Assembly: GCA_963668435.2 (NCBI GenBank)
Contig: CAXXSC010000008.1
Location: 868,001 to 932,000, forward strand
Direction of reading: 5' to 3'
From: G963668435 sp963668435
GTDB taxonomy: Bacteria > Latescibacterota > Latescibacteria > Latescibacterales > Latescibacteraceae
Length of the DNA: 64,000 nt
Shown: positions 34,747-43,732 of the stretch, piece after piece
How positions within the stretch are numbered: the first letter of the stretch is position 1
Layout: every line of letters begins with the position of its first letter
Position numbers and translations under genes: made by a program
The notes under the pieces: model-generated
Seen by the model: only the letters and a program-made list of their open reading frames with translations
The model's database searches: none
Told to the model about the DNA's origin: nothing

Positions 34747-36897
34747 ATGAATGGAATCACCGAAATGAACGAACATCATGTGACAACTATCGCCGCCGAG
34801 CTTTCGCTTTCCGCGAAACAGGTGCGGAATACCATCTCACTGCTTGCCGAGGGTGGAACAGTGCCTTTCATCACCCGCTACCGCAAGGAAATGACCGGCA
34901 GCCTCGACGAGGTCGCAGTCACCGCCATACGTGACAGGAGCGAACAGCTCGAAGAACTCGACAAGCGCCGCGAGGCTATTCTCGCCTCTCTCGAAGAACG
35001 CGGCCTTCTGACCGAAGAGCTCAAAGCTCTCATAGACAGCGCGGAAACGATGACAGCCCTCGAGGACATCTACCTCCCCTACCGCCCGAAACGCCGGACA
35101 CGGGCAACGATCGCCCGTGAAAAAGGACTGGAACCACTGGCAGAGCTTTTGTTCGAGCAGGGGCCTATCGATCCTTTCGCCGAGGCACAGGCATTCATCG
35201 ACAGCGAAAAGGGTGTAGAATCCGAGGAGGACGCCCTTGCCGGTGCTCGCGATATTATCGCGGAATGGGTGAGCGAGAACATCGACGCCAGGAAAAAAAT
35301 GCGGGCACTTTATTACGACAAGGGCATAATCCGCTCGAAAGTCCTGACCGGCATGGAGGAAAGCGGCGCGAAATACCGGGATTATTTCGAATGGGAGGAG
35401 CTTCTTAAAAACGCACCCTCGCACCGTGTGCTGGCGATGCGCCGCGGTGAAAAGGAATCGGTGCTGTCCCTCCGCATCGAGCCGCCCGAAGAGGACGCTC
35501 TCGGACTTCTCGACGCCCTCTTTGTCACAAGCGGCAACGATGCCTCGCGAGAGGTGAGGAACGCTGTACACGACAGTTACCAGCGCCTACTGGGCCCCTC
35601 GATCGAAACGGAAATGCGCCGCGAATCGAAAGGAAGCGCCGACGACGAAGCTATCAGGGTCTTTGCCGACAATCTCAGGAACCTGCTTTTGAACTCCCCG
35701 CTCGGGCAGAAAAATGTCATGGCGGTCGATCCCGGTTTTAGAACCGGGTGTAAAGTCTGCTGCCTTGACAGGCAGGGGAAACTACTCCATTTCGAGGCAA
35801 TATTCCCCCATCCGCCGCAGAAAAAAGTCAGTGAATCAGCAGCGACTGTCGAGAATCTCTGCGAGGAATTTTCAATTGAAGCTATTGCTGTCGGCAACGG
35901 CACCGCGGGCCGTGAGACTGAAACATTTCTCCGCGCGCTCGCTCTTCCCGGTTCGCCGGCAATTGTCATGGTCAATGAAAGCGGTGCATCGGTATATTCC
36001 GCATCCGAGGTCGCCCGTGATGAATTCCCCGATCTCGACGCAACCGTTCGGGGAGCAGTGTCGATCGGCCGCCGTCTCATGGACCCGCTGGCGGAGCTTG
36101 TCAAGATCGATCCGAAATCCATCGGTGTCGGCCAGTACCAGCACGATGTCGATCAGGGAATGCTGAAACAACGTCTCGACGACGTGGTCATGAGCTGTGT
36201 TAACAAGGTCGGTGTCGAGGTCAACACCGCCAGCCGCCAGCTTCTCACTTATGTTTCCGGGCTCGGTCCCTCGCTCGCCAAGGCGGTCGTGTCTTACCGC
36301 GATGAGCACGGACCTTTCAGTTCACGGAAGGAACTCATGTCAGTGCCGCGTCTCGGCGCAAAAGCGTTCGAACAGGCTGCGGGATTCCTCAGGATCAGGG
36401 AGGCCGCCAATCCGCTCGATGCCAGCGCTGTGCACCCGGAAAGCTATCATATTGTCGAGGAAATGGCTGAAAGCAGCCGCTGTTCGGTCGGAGATCTCAT
36501 GCGTGATCCCGCACTCAGGGACTGTATCGACCTCGAGACCTATATCAGTGACACAGTCGGTATACCCACACTCACCGATATCATGGAAGAGCTTGCGAAA
36601 CCGGGCCGCGATCCCCGCGAAAAATTCGAGATATTCAGTTTTGCCGAGGGAGTGAACGAGATAAGCGATGTGCAGCCGGGAATGCGCCTGCCGGGAATTG
36701 TCACCAACGTGACCGCGTTCGGCGCTTTTGTGGATATCGGCGTGCATCAGGACGGTCTCGTGCATATCAGCCAGCTGGCAGACAAATTCGTCAAGAATCC
36801 GGCCGACATCGTCAAGGTCCAGCAGAAAGTAATGGTCACAGTACTCGATGTCGATATCGAACGGAAGCGGATATCACTTTCGATGAAAGGGAACTGA
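34747..36897 (+). CDS. tex: Tex-family S1 RNA-binding transcription accessory protein
   Basis: A 716-residue Tex protein. The N-terminal helical region is typical (SLLAEGGTVPFITRYRKEMT, residues ~31-50). A YqgF/RNase H-like domain follows (VMAVDPGFRTGCKVCCLDRQ, about residue 325). Helix-hairpin-helix motifs follow (YVSGLGPSLAKAVVSYRDEH; MSVPRLGAKAFEQAAGFLRI), and the end is an S1 domain (PGIVTNVTAFGAFVDIGVHQ, about residues 645-715). Tex binds nucleic acids and affects transcription and stress tolerance. A GGGGAG precedes the start; an internal Met (MNEHHV) is an alternative. The M20 peptidase starts 5 bp after its stop, so they are co-transcribed. Confidence 0.96.
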   Translation: MNGITEMNEHHVTTIAAELSLSAKQVRNTISLLAEGGTVPFITRYRKEMTGSLDEVAVTAIRDRSEQLEELDKRREAILASLEERGLLTEELKALIDSAETMTALEDIYLPYRPKRRTRATIAREKGLEPLAELLFEQGPIDPFAEAQAFIDSEKGVESEEDALAGARDIIAEWVSENIDARKKMRALYYDKGIIRSKVLTGMEESGAKYRDYFEWEELLKNAPSHRVLAMRRGEKESVLSLRIEPPEEDALGLLDALFVTSGNDASREVRNAVHDSYQRLLGPSIETEMRRESKGSADDEAIRVFADNLRNLLLNSPLGQKNVMAVDPGFRTGCKVCCLDRQGKLLHFEAIFPHPPQKKVSESAATVENLCEEFSIEAIAVGNGTAGRETETFLRALALPGSPAIVMVNESGASVYSASEVARDEFPDLDATVRGAVSIGRRLMDPLAELVKIDPKSIGVGQYQHDVDQGMLKQRLDDVVMSCVNKVGVEVNTASRQLLTYVSGLGPSLAKAVVSYRDEHGPFSSRKELMSVPRLGAKAFEQAAGFLRIREAANPLDASAVHPESYHIVEEMAESSRCSVGDLMRDPALRDCIDLETYISDTVGIPTLTDIMEELAKPGRDPREKFEIFSFAEGVNEISDVQPGMRLPGIVTNVTAFGAFVDIGVHQDGLVHISQLADKFVKNPADIVKVQQKVMVTVLDVDIERKRISLSMKGN

Positions 36898-36902
36898 GTG
36901 TA

Positions 36903-38159
36903 ATGATGATAGAAAGCGCTGCGATCAGGCAGGCGGCGGGCAGTCTCAGGGATGAGATGACCTCGTTTCTCGACCGGCTTGTACGTTTCGAGTCGCTGTC
37001 GGGTTATGAGGGGCCGGCCATGAAATGGCTGTACGATCGTTTTTCGGGGCTGGCTGATATCTGTGAAAGCGTCCCCATTCCTGACGATATCACAAACGAT
37101 CCCGAGTATTCTTCAATTGATCTGCCGGGCGAGCCATATGAAACCCGTCCAAACCTGCGTCTTGTCGTGAAAGGCGAGGGAGGCGGCAGAAGTATTATCC
37201 TGAACAGCCATGTCGACGTTGTTCCGGGGACTGACAAACAGGAGCGGCCATTCGATCCCTTTGTCAGAGACGGCGCCATGTACGGCCGGGGCACCTGCGA
37301 CGCCAAGGGACAGGTTGCGGTTTTCTGGGTCATGCTTTCGATGATGAAAAAGCTGAATATCCGCCCGAAAGGCGATATTATCTTTCACATTGTCGTGGAC
37401 GAAGAAACCGGCGGCAACGGCACGCTCGCAATGGTCCGGCATGGTGATACGGCAGATTGCTGTATCAATCTCGAACCCTGCCAGAACCGGATCTGTCCCT
37501 CGATCCGCGGCAGTGTCTGGTACAGGGCGACCTGTTACGGACGTGCCGGTCATGCTGGCTCCGCGCAAGTGACTGTCAGCGCTATTGACCTTGCCTGCGA
37601 GGCAATGCAGATCATCAAACAATATCATGACGAACTTCTCGAAGCGACTATTAATGAAGATCCGCTTTTTGCTGTCTACGACAATCCCATGCCGGTCTGT
37701 ATCGGTCAGCTCAATGCCGGGAACTGGCCCACGACTGCCGCTGAAAAGGCCGAGTTCCGCGGTATGTTCGGCTATCTGACAACGCCGCGCGAAACGGTGA
37801 TGGAAGAGATTGAAACACGTATCAGGACACGCGGCCCAGAATGGCTCAAAGATAATTTCGAGATCGAGTTCCCCTACCGTCACGACTCGGCCCTGCTCGA
37901 CCCGGCACATCCTTTCGTGACCGCCATGCAGGACGCTTTCCGGGCGCAGAACCTGCCGACCGACCTGAAAGGGATAACGACCTCGATGGACGGCTGGATG
38001 TATTCGCGACTGCTCGGCATTCCGACTGTCGCGACAGGCTGCGGCGACCTTGCGGTTGCCCACACGATCAACGAGCATGTCGTTCTCGACGATGTTATCG
38101 ACTGCGCGGCCGGGCTTGTCGAGTTCATTCAGCAGTGGAGCGGAATCCTCGAACCATGA
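36903..38159 (+). CDS. M20-family metallopeptidase/deacylase (ArgE/DapE type)
   Basis: A 418-residue M20 enzyme. The metal and catalytic motif HVDVVPG is near residue 104. YGRGTCDAKGQ carries the bridging Asp, and VVDEETGGNG the catalytic Glu pair near residue 165. The dimerisation lid follows with the conserved GRAGHAGS. These di-zinc enzymes cleave N-acylated amino acids or small peptides in the cytoplasm (acetylornithine, succinyl-diaminopimelate and related substrates). The substrate is not determinable; no arginine or lysine biosynthetic gene is nearby. It follows tex by 5 bp and precedes the alcohol dehydrogenase by 27 bp. Confidence 0.92.
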   Translation: MMIESAAIRQAAGSLRDEMTSFLDRLVRFESLSGYEGPAMKWLYDRFSGLADICESVPIPDDITNDPEYSSIDLPGEPYETRPNLRLVVKGEGGGRSIILNSHVDVVPGTDKQERPFDPFVRDGAMYGRGTCDAKGQVAVFWVMLSMMKKLNIRPKGDIIFHIVVDEETGGNGTLAMVRHGDTADCCINLEPCQNRICPSIRGSVWYRATCYGRAGHAGSAQVTVSAIDLACEAMQIIKQYHDELLEATINEDPLFAVYDNPMPVCIGQLNAGNWPTTAAEKAEFRGMFGYLTTPRETVMEEIETRIRTRGPEWLKDNFEIEFPYRHDSALLDPAHPFVTAMQDAFRAQNLPTDLKGITTSMDGWMYSRLLGIPTVATGCGDLAVAHTINEHVVLDDVIDCAAGLVEFIQQWSGILEP

Positions 38160-38186
38160 ACCTGACGCCATCTAAAAGGAACCAGC

Positions 38187-39218
38187 ATGAAAGCGCTCGT
38201 GCTCGAATCATATAACAATCTGGTTTACAAAGACATGCCCATGCCCGAAATCGCAGCCGACGAGGTGTTGGTGCGAGTCAGGGCCTGCGGAATCTGCGGA
38301 AGTGATGTACACGGTCTCGACGGGTCAACCGGGCGCCGAATTCCGCCGCTGATCATGGGTCATGAGGCCTCGGGAGTCATCGAAAAAACCGGCAGTGCAG
38401 TCAAAGATTACAGCACAGGCAACCGCGTGACTTTCGATTCGACACTATACTGCGGTTCATGCCATTTCTGCCGCAAGGGGCAGATCAATCTCTGCGACAA
38501 CAGGCGCGTTCTGGGAGTGGCCTGCGACGAGTACAGCCGTCACGGCGCGTTCGCGGAATATGTCGCGGTGCCCGAACGAATACTTTACCGCCTTCCCGAC
38601 AAGGTCAGTTTCGAGGCGGCGGCCATGGTGGAGCCGGTCTCGGTTGCTTTTCACGCGCTCTCGCTTGCGCAAGTATCGCTGAACGAATCGGCGGTCGTGT
38701 TCGGTGCAGGCATTATCGGCCTCTTCGTCATACAATTGCTCAGGGCAAACGGCTGCGGGAACATCCTCGCTGTCGATACGGATAGCTCGCGTCTCGCCCT
38801 TGCCCGTGAACTGGGCGCAACGGATATCCTTAATCCCGCAGACGACAAAGTCGATAGTGCTACCTCACAATTGACCGGCGGCCGGAGATTCGATATGGCT
38901 TTCGAGGCAGTCGGCGTGCAGGCGACACTGAGCTCTGCTGTCGATACCGTACGCAAGGGCGGCAGAATCGTTCTCATCGGCAATGTCAGCCCCAAACTGA
39001 ACCTGCACCTGCAGAAAACGGTATCCCGGCAGATTACTCTTCTTGGCTCCTGCGCCTCCAACGGTGAATATCCGGCCTGCCTTGATATGATCGCCCGTGG
39101 CGCGGTGAATGTCGAAAGGCTCACCAGCGCGACTGCACCGCTGGCCGAGGGTGCCGCCTGGTTCAAACGCCTTTACAACAGGGAACAGGGCCTGATGAAA
39201 GTCCTGCTTCAGCCGTAG
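38187..39218 (+). CDS. Zinc-dependent medium-chain alcohol/polyol dehydrogenase
   Basis: A 343-residue MDR enzyme of the sorbitol/threonine/galactitol-phosphate dehydrogenase type. Catalytic zinc ligands are in CGICGSDVHG (about residue 35) and GHEASG (about residue 60). The structural zinc Cys cluster is CGSCHFCRKGQINLC (about residues 90-104). The nucleotide-binding stretch is VVFGAGIIGLFVIQLL (about residues 170-185), followed by an acidic residue (AVDTDSS) favouring NAD. It oxidises a sugar alcohol or hydroxy acid in the cytoplasm. AAGGA precedes the start. It sits ahead of two SDRs on the same strand, suggesting a sugar-acid oxidation set. Confidence 0.93.
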   Translation: MKALVLESYNNLVYKDMPMPEIAADEVLVRVRACGICGSDVHGLDGSTGRRIPPLIMGHEASGVIEKTGSAVKDYSTGNRVTFDSTLYCGSCHFCRKGQINLCDNRRVLGVACDEYSRHGAFAEYVAVPERILYRLPDKVSFEAAAMVEPVSVAFHALSLAQVSLNESAVVFGAGIIGLFVIQLLRANGCGNILAVDTDSSRLALARELGATDILNPADDKVDSATSQLTGGRRFDMAFEAVGVQATLSSAVDTVRKGGRIVLIGNVSPKLNLHLQKTVSRQITLLGSCASNGEYPACLDMIARGAVNVERLTSATAPLAEGAAWFKRLYNREQGLMKVLLQP

Positions 39219-39376
39219 CAGAAACTTTACTCACATCCTGTTTGGGCCTGTTTTAGCAACGACGGACGCAAAGACAAAGAGCCCTACGCCGACCAAACAA
39301 AACAAACAGCTGGCACAACGCCGTTCCGGACAGTTATCAGCAAACATAATGAACACTTCCATAAAGGGGCAGCATC

Positions 39377-40183
39377 ATGAGTGAAAATATGTTCGATCTC
39401 ACGGGTAAAGTCGCCGTTGTCACCGGTTCCGGCCGCGGCCTTGGAAGCTATTGCGCAAAAGCACTCGCACGAGCCGGTGCCGCCGTGGCTGTCACAAGCC
39501 GTAACATCGACTCCCTCGACGGCATCTGTTCGGAAATCGAGGCGGCAGGCGGTAAAGTTTTGCCGATAGAGCTCGACGTTCGCGATTATGACAGCATTCA
39601 GAACATGGCCGACACAGTTGTCGACAAACTCGGCAGTCTCGACATCCTTGTCAACAACGCAGGCTGCAACATACGCAAGCCCTCCGAGGAAGTGAGCTGG
39701 GACGACTGGAACAGGGTTGTGGACACGAATCTCCGCGGACCGTTTTTCTGCGCGCAGGCCGCTGCAAAAAAAATGATCCCCAAACGCAAGGGACGTATCA
39801 TCAATATCGGCTCGGTAACCTCCGTTTTCGGCTATGCAGGCATCGCTCCCTACTGCGCCAGCAAAGGCGGTGTCAAGCAGCTCAGCATGAGCCTTGCCGA
39901 TGACTGGGGCATTTACGGCATCACGGTGAACTGCCTTGCGCCCGGCTGGTTCCGCACTGAGCTGAACAAGGTGCTCTATGACAGCCAGGAATGGGTCGAC
40001 TATCTCAGCGACCGCATTCCGCTGAAACGCCCCGGACAGCCCCACGATCTCGACGGCGCAGTGGTTTTCCTCGCCTCGGATGCCAGTGAATATGTGACCG
40101 GCCAGTGCATCCTCGTTGATGGCGGTATTTCGACCGGCGCGACACGGGCGACAGTGGAAAAACGGGTTCCGCCCAAGGATTGA
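39377..40183 (+). CDS. SDR-family oxidoreductase (gluconate 5-dehydrogenase-like)
   Basis: A 268-residue classical short-chain dehydrogenase. The cofactor loop TGSGRGLG is at about residues 15-22, NNAG at about residue 93, the catalytic Ser in NIGSVTSVFG, and the active-site YCASKGG near residue 160. C-terminal YVTGQCILVDGG is standard. Overall it resembles gluconate 5-dehydrogenase or 2-deoxy-gluconate 3-dehydrogenase (LTGKVAVVTGSGRG). A GGGGCAG stretch precedes the start at 39377. A second SDR lies 152 bp downstream. Confidence 0.93.
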   Translation: MSENMFDLTGKVAVVTGSGRGLGSYCAKALARAGAAVAVTSRNIDSLDGICSEIEAAGGKVLPIELDVRDYDSIQNMADTVVDKLGSLDILVNNAGCNIRKPSEEVSWDDWNRVVDTNLRGPFFCAQAAAKKMIPKRKGRIINIGSVTSVFGYAGIAPYCASKGGVKQLSMSLADDWGIYGITVNCLAPGWFRTELNKVLYDSQEWVDYLSDRIPLKRPGQPHDLDGAVVFLASDASEYVTGQCILVDGGISTGATRATVEKRVPPKD

Positions 40184-40335
40184 TGGTATAAATAAACGGA
40201 ATGCACACCGCATTCCAGGCAGCCGGGAACAGTAAGCAACCTCAAGCCGTTACGCGGCAGAAAGCCGGCAGAACCGGCATGCTTTTCGTGTCGGAATCCG
40301 GCCATGATGCAAACAATACTTCTAAGGAGCCATTC

Positions 40336-41085
40336 ATGAATCTGGAAAATAAAGTTGTCATCATCACCGGCGGAACAAAAGGGATCGGTGCCGCCACAGC
40401 CCGTCTCGCGGCAGAAAAAGGAGCTGATGTCGCGATCGTAGGCCGTCATGACGACAGCGAAGCGAAATCTGTTGTCGCCGATATCGAAAAAACGGGCCGG
40501 AAATGCCTGATGATTGTCGCCGATATGGGCAAGCCCGAGGATGCAGCAAAGGTTGTCAGTGAAACAGTCGCGTCCCTCGGCGGTGTCGATGCGCTCTTCC
40601 ATAACGCTGGCGGCGGTATTCCCGGCGGCATCATGGATGTCTCGCCCGATGACTGGATGAAAGCGTTCGACGTGCATGTCCACGCCGCGTTCCATCTCAT
40701 TCGCGAGGCACTTCCCGAAATGCGGAAAAAGGACGAGGGAGCCATCGTGTTCATGTCCTCAGTGGCCGGAATCCAGGCAGGGCCGGGCTCAATCACTTAT
40801 GGCGTGGTCAAGGGCGCGCTCCAGCAGTTCACCAGATCACTGGCGCGTGAACTCGGCGACGATAACATCCGCGTGAACTGCCTCGCTCCCGGTATCATCA
40901 GAACACGTTTTCACGCGGCGATGACAGCCGAGGCGAAACAGCACAATCTTGATAACCGCATCCCGCTCCATCGTGAGGGAACACCGGAGGATGTGGCGGA
41001 AACAGTGATCTTTCTCATGGAAAACGATTTCATCACCGGCGAGAACATTGTCGTGGACGGCGGCATGACCATGAGAATCGGTTAA
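40336..41085 (+). CDS. SDR-family oxidoreductase
   Basis: A 249-residue classical SDR. The start at 40336 (MNLENKVVIITG) is set by AAGGAG at 40324-40329; the open frame extends to 40201 without support. Motifs: TGGTKGIG (residues 11-18), NAGGG near 91, SSVAG with the catalytic Ser, and YGVVKGA for Tyr-Lys. In that last motif the usual S after Y-x is replaced, but Tyr and Lys keep their spacing. C-terminal ITGENIVVDGGMTMRIG is typical. Substrate unknown; grouped with the zinc alcohol dehydrogenase and the other SDR. Confidence 0.92.
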   Translation: MNLENKVVIITGGTKGIGAATARLAAEKGADVAIVGRHDDSEAKSVVADIEKTGRKCLMIVADMGKPEDAAKVVSETVASLGGVDALFHNAGGGIPGGIMDVSPDDWMKAFDVHVHAAFHLIREALPEMRKKDEGAIVFMSSVAGIQAGPGSITYGVVKGALQQFTRSLARELGDDNIRVNCLAPGIIRTRFHAAMTAEAKQHNLDNRIPLHREGTPEDVAETVIFLMENDFITGENIVVDGGMTMRIG

Positions 41086-41112
41086 GCACCGGCGTAAATA
41101 GTAACTTGAAAT

Positions 41113-41146
41113 ATAAAAGGCCCCGGAAAATCCTGGGCCTTTTCAT
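41113..41146. terminator. Bidirectional hairpin terminator
   Basis: AAAAGGCCC (41115-41123) pairs with GGGCCTTTT (41135-41143), between the plus-strand SDR and the minus-strand symporter gene. Confidence 0.85.
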
Positions 41147-41179
41147 TTTGAAGCGAATGTGGGTCACACAAACTGCATC

Positions 41180-42928
41180 TCAATCAGCAGTTTTTGCCAC
41201 TGAATAACGCATGAACATGCCGATAGTTATCATGACAAGCCCTGCGCCCAAATCGAGCCAGAACGCCCGCATGTCGCCGAAACCGAAGAGCACCACGAAC
41301 GATACCGCGGTCATGACAGCACCGAACAACGCGAAAAGAAGGCCGATAATCGAGAATGGTGAGATCGTTGTTTTCGATCCTTCACTTAACTCAAACGGCC
41401 GCTGGAGGTCCTCGAAGAACGAGTTGACACGGGCATTTTCCTCGCCCGAACTCGGATGGAGTTTCGTACCGAGCCAGAGACCGGCGATGACAGTTACGAT
41501 GTTGAGCATTGTCGAGGCCGAGGTCCATCCGCTGCGGAGCCAGAAATTGATCCGCTCGCTGCTGTTCATAAGATCGGCGTATTCCGCGACAAGATACATA
41601 TTGATAGTCTGAAGGGCAATTCCGAGCACAGCGCCTGCGACAACGCCCCAGATCACACCTTTCGAGTTGAACCGCCGGTACATAAGGCCCGCGATGGTCG
41701 GAATCATGATCGGCGGCCCAAACGCGCTGAACATCCGGTACATGATGTCCATGAGGTTGAGCTGGGGAACATAGTTGAGGAAAATTGCGAACAGCACCGT
41801 GACGACGCCGATAACGATAGTGGCAATACGGCCGAAATAAACCTCATCCCTGTCACTTGCCTCCGGGCTAATTTTTTTCTTGAAAAAGTCGCGGGTGAGT
41901 ACCCCGGAAAGCGTATTGTATTCGGAGCCGAGCGTGGACATGGTCGCACTGAAAAGCGCGGCGACAAGAAGTCCCATGAGCCCCACGGGAAGAATTTTGA
42001 GCCCGATTATGGCATAGGCCGCGCGGGTATTTTCGATATTCGGGACAAGATATCGTCCGACAAGACCGGGAAAGAAAAATATCGGCGGTGTGACAAATTT
42101 CAGGATGGTGATGTAAGTGACCATTTTCCGGGCATCACCCTCACTCCTGACACAGTTGTATTTCTGGACGATCCCCCAGCTGGAACCGTAAGTCAGCACA
42201 CCGATAGAGAATGAGGTGAACAGGAGATAGCTCCAGTTATAAGGCTTGCTCATCGGGTGAAGAAAGCCCTCGGGAATTGCGGCGAAATAGGCCGGCCAGC
42301 TGTCAACACTGAGATAGGTCAGTACGAAAAGCACGGCCACGGCAACCGCGATAATAAGCGCCTGTACAAAATCGGTGATGATCACGGCAAGCTGACCGCC
42401 GAGATAGGTATAGGCGATCATAATGATACCGATAATGATCACGAAACGGTTGAATGTGATAGCGGGATGGTTCACCGCCATGGTGACAACGATAGCGGTC
42501 GAAAAAATCTTGAGTCCGTTGTCGAGAAGGCGCAGCGGGAAACCCATCCACACAAAAAGCTGATGCACACCCTTGCTGTATCGCCGTTCCATGAACTCGA
42601 CCGGTGTCAGAATGCGGGCCCGACGCCATCGGTGGGCAAGAAAATAACCGCTGATGAATACCGCAACAGATCCGCCCCAGCAGATAGTAACCGCCACGAA
42701 ACCGTACTCGTAGGCGATCTGGTTATAGACAACGAAAAGGAGTGTGCTGAAAGAGGCCATGAAATACGAAGTACCGGCAAGCCACCACGGCATGACATTA
42801 CCTGCCGCGAAAAAATCTTTCGCGAGCTTGATGTACCTGGAGAAATAATATCCTGCAAAAACGATGAGCGCGAAATAAGCGCCGATAACGAGGTAATCGG
42901 GTAAACTGAGGCCGCCGGGTTCGATCAT
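41180..42928 (-). CDS. Sodium:solute symporter (SSS family)
   Basis: A 582-residue membrane protein with about 13-14 hydrophobic helices. The start at 42928 (MIEPGG) has a GGAGAG site; the longer frame to 42955 does not. Family signatures include SLPDYLVIGAYFALIVFAGY in helix 1, AKDFFAAGNVMPWWLAGTSY with the sodium-binding helix, AYTYLGGQLAVIITDFVQAL and SATMSTLGSEYNTLSGVLTR. It imports an organic solute with Na+ across the inner membrane; SSS members carry sugars, sialic acids, proline or carboxylates. It is divergent from the Lrp regulator and alanine dehydrogenase (227 bp), so an amino-acid or related substrate is possible but unproven. Confidence 0.92.
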   Translation of the reverse strand: MIEPGGLSLPDYLVIGAYFALIVFAGYYFSRYIKLAKDFFAAGNVMPWWLAGTSYFMASFSTLLFVVYNQIAYEYGFVAVTICWGGSVAVFISGYFLAHRWRRARILTPVEFMERRYSKGVHQLFVWMGFPLRLLDNGLKIFSTAIVVTMAVNHPAITFNRFVIIIGIIMIAYTYLGGQLAVIITDFVQALIIAVAVAVLFVLTYLSVDSWPAYFAAIPEGFLHPMSKPYNWSYLLFTSFSIGVLTYGSSWGIVQKYNCVRSEGDARKMVTYITILKFVTPPIFFFPGLVGRYLVPNIENTRAAYAIIGLKILPVGLMGLLVAALFSATMSTLGSEYNTLSGVLTRDFFKKKISPEASDRDEVYFGRIATIVIGVVTVLFAIFLNYVPQLNLMDIMYRMFSAFGPPIMIPTIAGLMYRRFNSKGVIWGVVAGAVLGIALQTINMYLVAEYADLMNSSERINFWLRSGWTSASTMLNIVTVIAGLWLGTKLHPSSGEENARVNSFFEDLQRPFELSEGSKTTISPFSIIGLLFALFGAVMTAVSFVVLFGFGDMRAFWLDLGAGLVMITIGMFMRYSVAKTAD

Positions 42929-43090
42929 GCAATTCTCTCCGGAAGATGCGGGCATTTATTCTTTCTTTCAGCATAGTACAAACAAGGCATCCAGTCAAAC
43001 AAAAAACTAACTATGCATAAAATTATCCTACAGCACATCACAACACAAAAACAAACACTTGCAGAATACCAACTGTCGACAAAGGGCAAA

Positions 43091-43134
43091 TGCGTAATTG
43101 TTTTGATTGTTTATTTCGCTTTTGCGTATTATAT
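43091..43134 (+). promoter_or_regulatory. Candidate promoter of the Lrp gene with paired TGCGTA repeats
   Basis: TTGATT (43103-43108) and TATTAT (43127-43132) are spaced 18 bp, a plausible sigma70-type pair. TGCGTA occurs at 43091 and again at 43123, 32 bp apart (about three helical turns); the second copy overlaps the -10. This could be an autoregulatory site for the Lrp protein encoded just downstream. AAAGGAG at 43141-43147 is that gene's ribosome-binding site. Confidence 0.4.
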
Positions 43135-43154
43135 TACAACAAAGGAGATTGTTT

Positions 43155-43646
43155 ATGGCTATCGACGCAATTGATCGGAAAATCATCGCCCTGCTTGGAC
43201 AGGACGGCCGTCAGTCGAATCGTGAGATCGCTCGTCAGATCGGCGTATCCGAAGGAACGGTCAGGCAGCGGCTCGGAAAACTCATCGACAGCGGCGCCCT
43301 GAGGATCACGGCCCAAATCGATATTGAAAAATTCGACGAGTTGTATCTGGCATTTGTCGGAATGAAAATAGACGGCCGCCGTCTCAACGAGTGTGCCGAG
43401 GACATCGAAAAACTCCCCTCTGTCATGACCACGATGATCGTGACAGGACGTTATGACCTTATGGCGGTGGTGCTTGCGCACTCGCACCATACGCTGGTTG
43501 ATTTTGTAACAACCCAGCTCGGGCATGTTTCGGGAATCAGGGATTCCGAGACCTATGTCGTGCTCAAGAATTTCGGCCAATGGCTGCAGGCTGACAAGCT
43601 CGAGGCCATCATGGACGGTTTCGCCAAAGAAAATCGAAAAGAATAG
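43155..43646 (+). CDS. Lrp/AsnC-family transcriptional regulator
   Basis: A 163-residue regulator. The start at 43155 (MAIDAIDRK) is fixed by AAAGGAG at 43141-43147. The N-terminal winged helix-turn-helix reads IDRKIIALLGQDGRQSNREI then ARQIGVSEGTVRQRLGKL (residues ~5-45). The C-terminal RAM domain (~65-150) contains VTGRYDLMAVVLAHS, the ligand-sensing segment. These proteins form octamers and respond to amino acids. The alanine dehydrogenase gene follows after 86 bp, the common arrangement in which an Lrp-type protein activates ald in response to alanine. It may also control the divergent symporter. Confidence 0.94.
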   Translation: MAIDAIDRKIIALLGQDGRQSNREIARQIGVSEGTVRQRLGKLIDSGALRITAQIDIEKFDELYLAFVGMKIDGRRLNECAEDIEKLPSVMTTMIVTGRYDLMAVVLAHSHHTLVDFVTTQLGHVSGIRDSETYVVLKNFGQWLQADKLEAIMDGFAKENRKE

Positions 43647-43732
43647 AAGTCGGGCGGATAAATACCGGAACACCGGTTATTCACAATCACGCCCATTAAA
43701 CCAGAAACAATGAGGAGCGAGGTATAACTGCG

